Source: Spirochaetaceae bacterium
GTDB lineage: Bacteria > Spirochaetota > Spirochaetia > Treponematales > Rectinemataceae
DNA length: 36,924 nt
Assembly: GCA_021372425.1 (NCBI GenBank)
Contig: JAJFUL010000230.1
Span: 1 to 36,924 of the forward strand
Direction: 5' to 3'
The position numbers were made by a program, and so were the translations under genes. Below the pieces are notes generated by a model. That model was not told where the DNA came from, made no database searches, and worked only from the letters and a program-made list of their open reading frames with translations. This document shows positions 7,946 to 15,967 of this stretch, piece after piece; position 1 is the first letter of the stretch, and the number at the start of each line of letters is the position of its first letter.

Positions 7946-8737
7946 ATGGCTCCAAATCGATTCTATGTCGGTACGAGCGGTTATTCCTGCAAGGAATGGG
8001 GGGAAGCCTTCTATCCCAAAGACCTGGACGCCAAGGACTTCCTGCGTTACTACTCGCTTGTCTTCCCTTTTGTCGAACTGGATTTTTCCTGGTACACGAT
8101 GCCGAAGGCTGCGGTGCTTCTCCACATGGCCAGGCAGACTAGTCCCGGCTTCATGTTTTCGATGAAGTTGCACAAGAGCCTCATCAGCGAGATTGCAGGA
8201 GACTGGCAAAAGCCAGCAGCAGAATTTGCCGACGCAGCAGACGCCCTTGCTTCGGAAGGCAAGTTGGGGGCCCTTCTGCTGCAGCTGCCCTATGATTTCA
8301 CTTATACTGACCAAAACAGGAAGCATCTCGGCAATCTTTGTTCTGCGTTCTCGGCATTTCCTCTTGCCGTTGAGTTCAGGAACACGGCTTGGCACCAGCC
8401 AAGTGTCTTCGAAGAGCTGTCCAGGAGATCAATCAGCTTCGTTCTGGCTGACGGGCCGGGTTTCGATTCGCTGACGCCCGACAAGGCAAGGCTGACGAGC
8501 CCGACAGCCTATTTCCGCCTTCAGGGCCATTCGGACGAGCGATGGTGGAACGGAGATGCAGATGGAAGCCAGGATTACGATTATTCCAGCGCCGAATTGA
8601 AGAAGAAGGCTTTTTGCATTGATGCGTTGTCAAGAAAAGCAGGAAGGGCGTTCATCGTTTTCAGCAACAATGCCAAAGGCAATTCAGTCAGGAATGCAAG
8701 GGAGCTCGCCGGGTTTCTCAGGGAACTTGTCGAATAG
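7946..8737 (+). CDS. DUF72 (YecE-like) family protein
   Basis: A 263-residue cytosolic protein of the DUF72/YecE family, expected to fold as a TIM barrel and of unknown reaction. Family landmarks are YVGTSGYS at the N-terminus, EWGEAFYP, FVELDFSWYTMP, FMFSMKLHKSL, LLLQLPYDF, LAVEFRNTAWH and the C-terminal TAYFRLQGH with a following YDYS. I start at ATG 7946 because GGGGGAA lies just before it and the family N-terminus begins there. An in-frame ATG at 7895 would add 17 unconserved residues. Length is normal for the family. It is single-gene, convergent with the 132-residue unknown gene. Confidence 0.9.
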   Translation: MAPNRFYVGTSGYSCKEWGEAFYPKDLDAKDFLRYYSLVFPFVELDFSWYTMPKAAVLLHMARQTSPGFMFSMKLHKSLISEIAGDWQKPAAEFADAADALASEGKLGALLLQLPYDFTYTDQNRKHLGNLCSAFSAFPLAVEFRNTAWHQPSVFEELSRRSISFVLADGPGFDSLTPDKARLTSPTAYFRLQGHSDERWWNGDADGSQDYDYSSAELKKKAFCIDALSRKAGRAFIVFSNNAKGNSVRNARELAGFLRELVE

Positions 8738-8755
8738 ACGGCTTCACAAGGCGCA

Positions 8756-8769
8756 TAGACAATTGTCTA
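8756..8769. repeat. Second copy of the 14-bp palindrome TAGACAATTGTCTA
   Basis: Identical to 2602-2615. Here it lies between the convergent 3' ends of the DUF72 gene and the unknown minus-strand gene. A separate 13-base odd-centred palindrome (AAATTG-T-CAATTT, 8775-8787) follows after five bases and overlaps the stop codon of the minus-strand gene. There is no T-tract for termination. Confidence 0.7.
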
Positions 8770-8780
8770 CTGGAAAATTG

Positions 8781-9179
8781 TCAATTTGCTGAATCAGTTG
8801 GCATATCCAGAGCCCTGTCAAATGCCTCGCGTTCAAGGAAGTCCTCACCCGCCAGTACAATGTATCCATCCTTGTCAAGAACCATCACGATTACCTTTTC
8901 CAGGCTTGCAGCATTCGTGCTGACTACATTCCAGAGGCATTCGCGGACTTTCTCCTCGTCTTTAGAGCGGATGATTACATCAAGAAAGCCTTTTTCATGA
9001 AGGACAGCCGAAAGCCAACCGGATTTCTTGACGAATTCGGCCGTGTTCCTTGCACCAGACGCTATCGATGGATGCTGCAGGAGCCAATTTTCATGAAAAC
9101 CAGGGACTACCAGTACACGCCCATCAGGCAGTACCCAGGACGCCCCATGACTCACTATGTATCGCTTCTTAGCTTCCAT
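8781..9179 (-). CDS. Uncharacterised 132-residue protein downstream of rluA
   Basis: I do not recognise this protein. It has no signal peptide or membrane helix and looks cytosolic with mixed alpha/beta character. Notable segments are GASWVLPDGRVLVVPGFHENWL near the N-terminus (glycine and aromatic rich, residues about 13-34) and a VIVMVLDKDGYIVLAG strand-turn-strand in the C-terminal third. The start is set at ATG 9179 because GAGGTAA precedes it at good spacing. An upstream in-frame ATG at 9242 lies inside rluA and is not supported. It follows the rluA stop by 13 bases, so it is the last gene of the eamA-rluA operon. Reality as a gene is well supported by the ribosome site and spacing. Confidence 0.72.
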   Translation of the reverse strand: MEAKKRYIVSHGASWVLPDGRVLVVPGFHENWLLQHPSIASGARNTAEFVKKSGWLSAVLHEKGFLDVIIRSKDEEKVRECLWNVVSTNAASLEKVIVMVLDKDGYIVLAGEDFLEREAFDRALDMPTDSAN

Positions 9180-9192
9180 TGTTACCTCGTGA

Positions 9193-9864
9193 TCATTGCA
9201 TTGTAACCTGGATTTCCGGCCAATCATCCAGGAAAAGGGCAAAATGCTGAGGGATCGAAGCCTGTACCCTTACGCCCACATCCAATTCAAGGCATCTAGC
9301 CCAGAGGAGAAGATGTTTGAGATCTTTTTTCTTCCTGAGCTGTCGGTTGAGCAGGAAGTTTCCATATTTATCATCGCCCACTATTGGAAGCCCGTGCATC
9401 GCGAGATGGCGACGGATCTGATGCATGCGGCCGCTGCCAAGTTCGAGTTCCAGCAAGGAAAAGCATTTGATGCCATTATCGGCAGGATCAGTCCCGGAGG
9501 CATGACGCGCCAGACAACGATAACTTGTCTGGGCTTTCATGATCCGGCCATTGATTTCAAGCGAATCTTCATAGCTGCCGGAATCCTGCTCCGGAGCCCC
9601 GGCACAGACAGCCCAATATAACTTCCTGATTTTTCTCGATGTCACAAGTTCCGACCATCGGGACGCCGCTTCGCTGCTTTTCGCTATGATCATGCAGCCC
9701 GAAGTCTCCTTGTCCAAACGGTGCACAGGGTATGGCTTGAAGTGAAAATCTGCCTCGATAAGCGACAGAACGGATGAGCCAACGCCTTCCCCCGGTTGTG
9801 CGGCAAGGCCTGCCGGCTTGTCTATGATGAGGATCTCTGCATCTTCGTGAAGGATGGTCAGCAT
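9193..9864 (-). CDS. RluA-family RNA pseudouridine synthase
   Basis: Isomerises uridine to pseudouridine in structured RNA, probably rRNA or tRNA. The catalytic motif HRLDKETSG is at residues 48-56 with the nucleophilic aspartate D51. Further family blocks are ILIIDKPAGL (11-20), KLYWAVCAG, GRMHQIRRHLA and GLPIVGDDKYG. At 223 residues it lacks the N-terminal S4 domain of RluC/RluD and matches the short RluA/TruC-like forms. Its target site cannot be told. It starts three bases after the stop of the EamA gene and is followed by the unknown 132-residue gene, so all three are probably one transcript. Confidence 0.92.
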   Translation of the reverse strand: MLTILHEDAEILIIDKPAGLAAQPGEGVGSSVLSLIEADFHFKPYPVHRLDKETSGCMIIAKSSEAASRWSELVTSRKIRKLYWAVCAGAPEQDSGSYEDSLEINGRIMKAQTSYRCLARHASGTDPADNGIKCFSLLELELGSGRMHQIRRHLAMHGLPIVGDDKYGNFLLNRQLRKKKDLKHLLLWARCLELDVGVRVQASIPQHFALFLDDWPEIQVTMQ

Positions 9865-9867
9865 GGC

Positions 9868-10746
9868 TCAGGATCCCTTTCTCCTGGTCGTCGTAGCCAT
9901 GTAGACACCGGCGATCGCAACGACCCCTCCAAACAGCTGGAGAGGGGCAAGCCTTTCGCCAAGCACGATGAAGGAGGCAATCACGGAAACCACTGGAATC
10001 AGGTTGATGAATACACTTGATTGGGTTGCACCCATTCTGTCCAGCATGATCACGTAGAACCAGTAGCCGAGCGCCGATCCGAAAATACCCAGGTACAGAA
10101 GGTTGAAAATCACCTTGGGAGACAGCGCGGCAAAACTCTGGCCTTCGGTCAGGGCGAAAGGGATACATCCCAGCATGCCGAAAAATATCTGCCAGAAGGT
10201 GATTGAAAGCTGCGGGTACCTCGCAGACAACGGCTTCGTCAGGAATGAATAAGCGCTCCATGACACCGCGGCACCGATCATGTAGAGATACCCAAGGGGC
10301 GAAGACTTGGCCGCCGCGGACTTGACCACCATGAGAATGACGCCAAGGAACGAAAGGACAATCCCGATGGTGACTATAGGCTTCGGCTTGCGGTGGCTCA
10401 GTATCATCTCGATCATGAGCGTCAGGAGTGGTATCGTCCCGACGATGATCGAGGATTCCGTGGCGGAAAGCCGCATGATTCCGTTGTTTTCGAAGAAGAA
10501 ATAGAGCGTGACGCCGACAAAACCACTCAGAGCAAGGAGCGGTATGTCCTTTTTCTTCAGGGCGAGCGATGTGTGTGTGACTAGGGCTATGAGCGGCAGG
10601 AGTGCTGAAGCGATGACAAACCTCAGCAGGGCAAGCGTCATCGGCTTCAGCTCGGTGACTGCCACTTTTATGGAAAGAAATGTCAGTCCCCAGAAGAAGG
10701 CGACAGCCAAGCCGTACAGCGAATCCGTATTGCGTTTTCTGCCCAT
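9868..10746 (-). CDS. EamA/DMT-superfamily transporter
   Basis: A 292-residue inner-membrane protein with about ten hydrophobic segments in two homologous EamA halves. Family signals are AVAFFWGLTFLSIKVAV in helix 1, LRFVIASALLP in helix 2, and in the second half AAVSWSAYSFLTKPL and the terminal VVAIAGVYMATTTRRKG. Such proteins export amino acids, metabolites or drugs; the substrate here is unknown. It is the first gene of a minus-strand operon with rluA. It diverges from hutH, with about 127 bases between the two start codons. Confidence 0.9.
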   Translation of the reverse strand: MGRKRNTDSLYGLAVAFFWGLTFLSIKVAVTELKPMTLALLRFVIASALLPLIALVTHTSLALKKKDIPLLALSGFVGVTLYFFFENNGIMRLSATESSIIVGTIPLLTLMIEMILSHRKPKPIVTIGIVLSFLGVILMVVKSAAAKSSPLGYLYMIGAAVSWSAYSFLTKPLSARYPQLSITFWQIFFGMLGCIPFALTEGQSFAALSPKVIFNLLYLGIFGSALGYWFYVIMLDRMGATQSSVFINLIPVVSVIASFIVLGERLAPLQLFGGVVAIAGVYMATTTRRKGS

Positions 10747-10857
10747 GCCGCAACTCTATCTACTGCTTGTCCGGCTGTCCAGCCCTGATGTACCGGCGAT
10801 CCGTACGCAACCAGGCTATGCCCCAGGGCCAATTTGACCCCCGCTTTTCGACTTTCA

Positions 10858-10866
10858 TGGTATACT
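10858..10866 (+). promoter_or_regulatory. Extended -10 promoter at the hutH start
   Basis: TGGTATACT matches an extended -10 element (TGnTATAAT). It ends seven bases before base 10873, so RNA would start within a base of ATG 10874. The nearest -35-like TTGACC (10834-10839) is 21 bases away, too far for normal spacing, which is tolerable with an extended -10. No ribosome-binding site precedes the ATG. Confidence 0.5.
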
Positions 10867-10873
10867 TGATGGT

Positions 10874-12454
10874 ATGGAAGACCTTGTGCTCGATGGCTGT
10901 TCGCTAAGCCTTGCCGATTTGGTACTGATCGCGCGACATGGTGCCCATGTCTCGCTTGACGAAGATGCCATCATTAGGATGAAAGCATCCCGCGCCGTTG
11001 TCGAGCGCTGTGTGGATGAACAGCACAAGCGTTATGGCATAACCACCGGATTCGGAAAGTTCTGCGATGTGATGATCTCGAAAGAAGACAATGCCGTGCT
11101 GCAGAAAAACCTTATCATGAGCCACGCCTGTGGCCAAGGCAAGCCCTTGTCGGTCGAAGTCGTCCGGGCAATGATGGCGCTTCGCGCCAATGCGCTTGCC
11201 GTCGGCAACTCGGGAATCCGGCCAAGCGTCGTCCAGCTTCTTCTCGACATGCTCAATACGGGAGTCATTCCGCTCGTTCCGGAAAAAGGATCGCTTGGGG
11301 CCTCAGGAGACCTCGCCCCCCTCGCCCATGTCGCGCTCGTGATGATAGGCATGGGGGAAGCCTTCTATGGCGGGGAGAAGATGTCCGGGAAACAGGCCTT
11401 GACGCTCGCCGGGCTCAAGCCCGTTTCGCTCGAGGCCAAGGAAGGGCTCGCCCTGATCAACGGCACGCAGGCAATGACGGCGATCGGGGCGCTCGCCGTG
11501 GATTCCGCTATGTCGCTCAGCAAATCCGCGACCATTACCGGGGCGATGTCGCTCCAGGCTCTGCGCGGGATAACCGACGCCTTCGACCCCCGGATCCATA
11601 CGCTGCGGCGACAGAAAGGCCAGCAGGCCTGCGCTGAAGAGATGCGCCGGCTTCTCGAGGATTCCAGGTTCACGACACGCCAGGGCGACCTGAGGGTGCA
11701 GGATGCCTATACCTTGCGCTGCATCCCGCAGGTCCACGGCGCCTGCATGGACGCCATCGCCTATGCAAAGGCTGTCGTCGAAAACGAACTCAACGCCGTC
11801 ACCGACAATCCGCTCATCTTCCCCCCTATGGAGGCCTTCCTCGAAGGAAATACGGGCAGGGAAAATGGCGGCGAGCCAGGCGATATCATCTCAGGAGGGA
11901 ATTTCCACGGAGAGCCAATCGCTCTGGCCATGGATTTTCTTGGAATTGCCTGTGCAGAATTGGCGGACATTTCGGAACGGCGGATCGAGCGACTCGTCAA
12001 CCCCAACCTTTCCGCAGGTCTGCCTGCCTTCCTCACCAGGAATGGCGGCCTCAATTCAGGCTTCATGATCGTGCAGTACTCCGCGGCTTCGCTGGTCTCG
12101 GAGAATAAAATCCTTGCCCACCCTGCCAGCGTCGACTCGATCCCATCCAGTGCAAACCAGGAAGATCATGTATCGATGGGCACCATAGCTGCACGAAAAG
12201 CCGCTTCAATCATAGAGAATTCGCAGCGAGTTGTTGCAATGGAGCTGATGGCCTCCTGTCAGGCCCTGGATATCCGCGCGGCCGAAATGGGCATTGGCCC
12301 GGTGCAGGATTGCCTCTCGCCCAGGACGGCGGCCGTGTACGAGGTAGTCCGTTCCGCGGTGAGCGGTCTCGACGGCGATCGGGTCATGTATCCCGACATC
12401 GATGCGGTTTTTTCGCTCATTGCCGATGGTACCATTGCGGATTGTGTTGAATAG
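10874..12454 (+). CDS. hutH: Histidine ammonia-lyase
   Basis: Deaminates L-histidine to urocanate, the first step of histidine degradation, in the cytosol. The GSLGASGDLAPLAH block holds the Ala-Ser-Gly triad (residues 143-145) that cyclises to the MIO electrophile. YGITTGFG (Y54) carries the catalytic tyrosine, and NPLIF, SSANQEDHVSMG and NGTQAM are further family blocks. At 526 residues it is slightly longer than the usual ~510. The start is ATG 10874, directly after a -10 box and without a ribosome site. The MIO lyase family also includes tyrosine and phenylalanine lyases, but the H-rich loop (residue 87 region SHACGQG rather than an aromatic-ligand pattern) and the nearby hutI favour histidine. 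Urocanase is not in the window. Confidence 0.95.
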   Translation: MEDLVLDGCSLSLADLVLIARHGAHVSLDEDAIIRMKASRAVVERCVDEQHKRYGITTGFGKFCDVMISKEDNAVLQKNLIMSHACGQGKPLSVEVVRAMMALRANALAVGNSGIRPSVVQLLLDMLNTGVIPLVPEKGSLGASGDLAPLAHVALVMIGMGEAFYGGEKMSGKQALTLAGLKPVSLEAKEGLALINGTQAMTAIGALAVDSAMSLSKSATITGAMSLQALRGITDAFDPRIHTLRRQKGQQACAEEMRRLLEDSRFTTRQGDLRVQDAYTLRCIPQVHGACMDAIAYAKAVVENELNAVTDNPLIFPPMEAFLEGNTGRENGGEPGDIISGGNFHGEPIALAMDFLGIACAELADISERRIERLVNPNLSAGLPAFLTRNGGLNSGFMIVQYSAASLVSENKILAHPASVDSIPSSANQEDHVSMGTIAARKAASIIENSQRVVAMELMASCQALDIRAAEMGIGPVQDCLSPRTAAVYEVVRSAVSGLDGDRVMYPDIDAVFSLIADGTIADCVE

Positions 12455-12476
12455 CCCTGCCGTATTACGTTATCCT
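12448..12476 (+). promoter_or_regulatory. Possible internal promoter before the 1152-residue gene
   Basis: TTGAAT (12448-12453, overlapping the hutH stop) and TATCCT (12471-12476) have 17-base spacing. Each matches consensus at four of six positions. It would allow the large gene and hutI to be expressed apart from hutH. Weak evidence only. Confidence 0.3.
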
Positions 12477-12508
12477 ATTCCCCTGAATAGTTGTGGGAGG
12501 GCTCCTCG

Positions 12509-15500
12509 ATGGCTGTCAAACGCGACTTTGGCTTCAGATTCAACAGGCTATCCCCGCAGGAAAGAGGGAAGCTGATATCTTATATCAATATCAAGCTTGC
12601 AAGTATGGGATTGCCGGTCTATTCCAAGGAAGGAACCGGCTTTGTCGATCTTGCTTCCGACATGCTCGAGAATTTCAGGCAGAAGGATCGCCTGCTTTCA
12701 GGTTACCTCCCCCCTGTGGACCTGAGAATCCAGTCTTTCGTGGAAGGATATCTTGAGGATCTTGACCTCGAAAAAATCCCGAGGCTGCCTTCCAACACTT
12801 TCGTGCTCGACCGTTATGGCATGGCCCGCGAACTCTCGCTGCCACCTGATGGCCACAAGCATGTTTCGCCGACGCTGACCTCCTACAGGGTACGAAATGG
12901 CGTTCTGCATAACCCACTCAATGACAAACGGACGACCGAAGGCGTCTTCCATGTAGCAGAGGGCGGGCTCCCGGTCCCGCCCGACAAAAAGGCAGTACCG
13001 AAGCTTGCCTTTGCGCGCCTTCTGGCGGCTGCGTTCAACCCTCCGCCTGAAATGCTCGAACTCCCCTTCACCGCCTGTGAAAGCGAGAAGGCCAGGACAT
13101 TCCTGTCGCTGCTGCTGCGCCCCACGGTCCGACCGGAAGTTCCTGGCTATTGCGAAGAGCGTTCGATGGAAATCAGGGTCTTCGCCCCGGGTTCGCTCGT
13201 CGCCAACCTCGATTTCATCGAGAGCATATTCGGCAATTCTGGGGATCCCTATATCCCCGATAACGATGCCGCGCTCGATCCGCTGAGGTGGACGGGCTCA
13301 TCGGGCTGCATCATCCTCGCCACGCACCTTGTCAATCTGACCAAGAAGGAACTGGGCCTTCCCGACTGGGGCCAGGCGACCGAACGCCAGAAGCGCGACG
13401 GAATGTGCTGGAAGGATCCGGCCGAAAAATACAATGACGGCAAGCCCTTCAAGCTCTGTGCCCGGGACTCGCGGGGCGTGATCGTATCGATCCTGGCCGA
13501 CAACTACTTCGGCTACTCGAAAAAAGAAGTCAAAGCCCATATTTCGTATTCGGCAAACCTGCTCGGCATGGCCGAGGAGGAGCATTCAGGCGGCGCCCTC
13601 GTCTTCCCCTCCTTTAACCTCGGCACCCGCTTTGTTCCCGACACCAACCTGCATACGCAGGGCCACACGATCCAGGAAGCTTTTGAGCTCATGAAGGGCA
13701 GGATCGAGATAAGGCCGGAAGGTTATGCCATCGATCTGACCTACCCCAACATCGTCTACCTTCCGGAAAACGCCTACATCTCGCTCGAGGACCAGATGGC
13801 TCACTGGCAATGGGAAGGCGTGGAGCGGAGCCTTCGCGTGCTGCCAAGCGAAGTCTATGTGCACCCCACAGGATACACCGTCAGAATGGAGCGTCACCCC
13901 GGATCCGGGGCCTGGCGTCTCATCGGGACGACTGCCGAAGGGCTGCTCTGCCATAAGCCCTGCACCGTTTCCGGTGGCGGGAAATCCGAAATCGCGAAGT
14001 CCATTTCAGACGCGATCACCTACTCGCCCATCACGATTGCGGATTTTACGGAAGACCTCAAGGCAGTAAACTCTATCATTGAAAAGAATTATGGTGACAG
14101 ATTCAAAAATAATGCCGAAAATCACCTCAAAGACTCAAGGCCGATCCTCTCTCCCAAGCGCTCGCTGGGCTCGGTAATCAAGCTGCTTTCGCCTTCGCCG
14201 CTCTATTCCGACGAATACAATGCCTGGCTCAAATCCGTGCCTGAGCGGATAAAAAGCTTTGTCTTCCTCGTAAAGCGCTTCTACAGCCCCGATTGGGGCG
14301 ATGACTGGATGTCGCATTTCACCGTCGATGCGGTCAATGGCACGACCGGCAACATACTCAAATTCGGGGGAAGGCCCGTGCTAGGCTCCTATCTCAGGGT
14401 CGGATGCAACCAGGACGGAATGCGCCGCACTTTCAAACTGCGCCAGGACTTCATGCCAGCCGAAAAGCGCCAATGGGAAGACGACATCACCGCTTCAGTC
14501 GTCGTCCCCGGCAAGAGCCTGAAGAATCTGCCCGAATGGGCTACGGGGCACCCCAGCCTAAAATTCTGCAGGAATGTCGAAGCAAGGTTTTTCCAGCGTC
14601 CCGATGATGCCATAATCCGGGGTTACGACAAGCAGACCGAAAAGGATTTTTCCCGCCAGGATAACTTCATCAGCAATTTCGAGCCGCTCAACCGCTCCCA
14701 CGCAAGAGAACTGATCGACAAGACCATCCAATTCTCCGAATACACCGAGCCGATGCGAAAATTCATCGTAGAGGCCGACTCGGACCCTCATTTCGAATAT
14801 TTTGTCGCCTCCGACAAACCACGCCTCGTGAACGGCGCTCCATCGAAGAATCCGCGATACCTGCAGCTGGACCCCAACTATGTGGATCCCGAAGCGAGAT
14901 ATCTTGCCGAGCTCAAGCCCAGACTTTTCCGCGGCATCAGCGCCGACAAGCCCCTCCTGCATCCGGTGGGGGCGGTCCTGCCAGGTCGCAGGAATAATCC
15001 ATCCGATCACAAGGCAGGGATCAGACCGCTTGCCGTCTACGGGCCGATCCACTACCAGGAACTGCCCGAGCTTTTCATGGATTTCGTGTGCTCGCTGACC
15101 GGCAAGAGTCCCTCGACGACAGGCGCGGGCAGCGAGGGCGCACTGACAAAAGGACCATTCAACCCGCTCGTCGCCACGACGGACCTCAACAATGCCCTGC
15201 TTTCCTTCATACTGACCGGCTACTCGGGGTTCACTACGGCAGCAGGCTATATCGGGAGTAAGTACAAGGTTGAGCACGACATAAGTCTTCTGATGCCGGA
15301 GCTCTGGGCGAGGCTCGACCCCAAGGAACGCGATCCTGAATTCCTCAAGGAGCATGGCTACCTCGAAAAGATCGAAGACTTCAACTATGAAGGGCGTTCA
15401 GTGCCTGCTTCGCGGCTGGGCTGGCGCATCACTCCGCTGTTCACCACAACCTATCTCGGCAGGCTGTTCGACACGCCTTCCACCGTGTTCCCGGAAGACA

Positions 15501-15967
15501 TGCTGCGCCCCGAGCTGCAATCCCTGCCGGAATTCGTTGATGGCGTCGAGAACATAGCCGCAGCGATGCAAAAATCGGCGAAGGCCTACTTCGATGACGG
15601 TTCGATCGCGGCTGCCATTCCTCCCCTCAAGGCCGTCCTTTCAGTCATGGCCTATGGCTCTTTTGAAGGGAAGAGCATCCATGATCCTGAAGTGCGCATC
15701 CTCTTCGAGCGGGACACTGTCGTCAAGTCGGATTGGTACAAGGAACGGCTCGAAGCCTATCGGGAACAGGAAATTTCCTATATGCAGCGTTCCATAGATT
15801 ATATCCGGACTTACCTGTCCGATCGGGCGGAACCCGGAAGCCAATCGGCGCGCAGGGCTCAGACCGAGCTACTCCATGCCAAGGAGAGGCTCGTGGCGCT
15901 GCAGGACAAGTCCTACACTGATCTGATCGACGGTTCGATCGGAAAGGATCCCCTGTACAGGCCATGA
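12509..15967 (+). CDS. 1152-residue protein, probable PPi-dependent PEP carboxykinase
   Basis: A cytosolic protein of about 130 kDa with no signal peptide or membrane helix. I tentatively place it in the pyrophosphate-type phosphoenolpyruvate carboxykinase family, which interconverts PEP + CO2 + phosphate with oxaloacetate + pyrophosphate and has members of about this size. What I can see is a glycine-rich lysine motif KPCTVSGGGKSE (K492), reminiscent of a phosphate-binding loop. There is also a TVDAVNG block (605-611) followed by GGRPVLGSYLRVGCNQDG, and a TGAGSEGAL segment in the last third. The assignment rests on length and remembered family resemblance, not on a search. ATG 12509 is chosen because GGGAGG precedes it by eight bases; an earlier in-frame start at 12491 is less likely. 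It lies 54 bases after hutH and overlaps hutI by ATGA, so it is part of the hut operon. G+C and codon use look like its neighbours. Confidence 0.55.
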   Translation: MAVKRDFGFRFNRLSPQERGKLISYINIKLASMGLPVYSKEGTGFVDLASDMLENFRQKDRLLSGYLPPVDLRIQSFVEGYLEDLDLEKIPRLPSNTFVLDRYGMARELSLPPDGHKHVSPTLTSYRVRNGVLHNPLNDKRTTEGVFHVAEGGLPVPPDKKAVPKLAFARLLAAAFNPPPEMLELPFTACESEKARTFLSLLLRPTVRPEVPGYCEERSMEIRVFAPGSLVANLDFIESIFGNSGDPYIPDNDAALDPLRWTGSSGCIILATHLVNLTKKELGLPDWGQATERQKRDGMCWKDPAEKYNDGKPFKLCARDSRGVIVSILADNYFGYSKKEVKAHISYSANLLGMAEEEHSGGALVFPSFNLGTRFVPDTNLHTQGHTIQEAFELMKGRIEIRPEGYAIDLTYPNIVYLPENAYISLEDQMAHWQWEGVERSLRVLPSEVYVHPTGYTVRMERHPGSGAWRLIGTTAEGLLCHKPCTVSGGGKSEIAKSISDAITYSPITIADFTEDLKAVNSIIEKNYGDRFKNNAENHLKDSRPILSPKRSLGSVIKLLSPSPLYSDEYNAWLKSVPERIKSFVFLVKRFYSPDWGDDWMSHFTVDAVNGTTGNILKFGGRPVLGSYLRVGCNQDGMRRTFKLRQDFMPAEKRQWEDDITASVVVPGKSLKNLPEWATGHPSLKFCRNVEARFFQRPDDAIIRGYDKQTEKDFSRQDNFISNFEPLNRSHARELIDKTIQFSEYTEPMRKFIVEADSDPHFEYFVASDKPRLVNGAPSKNPRYLQLDPNYVDPEARYLAELKPRLFRGISADKPLLHPVGAVLPGRRNNPSDHKAGIRPLAVYGPIHYQELPELFMDFVCSLTGKSPSTTGAGSEGALTKGPFNPLVATTDLNNALLSFILTGYSGFTTAAGYIGSKYKVEHDISLLMPELWARLDPKERDPEFLKEHGYLEKIEDFNYEGRSVPASRLGWRITPLFTTTYLGRLFDTPSTVFPEDMLRPELQSLPEFVDGVENIAAAMQKSAKAYFDDGSIAAAIPPLKAVLSVMAYGSFEGKSIHDPEVRILFERDTVVKSDWYKERLEAYREQEISYMQRSIDYIRTYLSDRAEPGSQSARRAQTELLHAKERLVALQDKSYTDLIDGSIGKDPLYRP

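Noticed and set aside
9569-10753. 394-codon minus-strand open frame across eamA and rluA
   Set aside because: It overlaps two clearly identified genes in another frame and shows a composition (many His, Arg, Cys) typical of shadow frames.
14558-15355. 265-codon minus-strand frame inside the 1152-residue gene
   Set aside because: It is antisense to a gene with a good ribosome site and coherent protein sequence, and no family is recognised.
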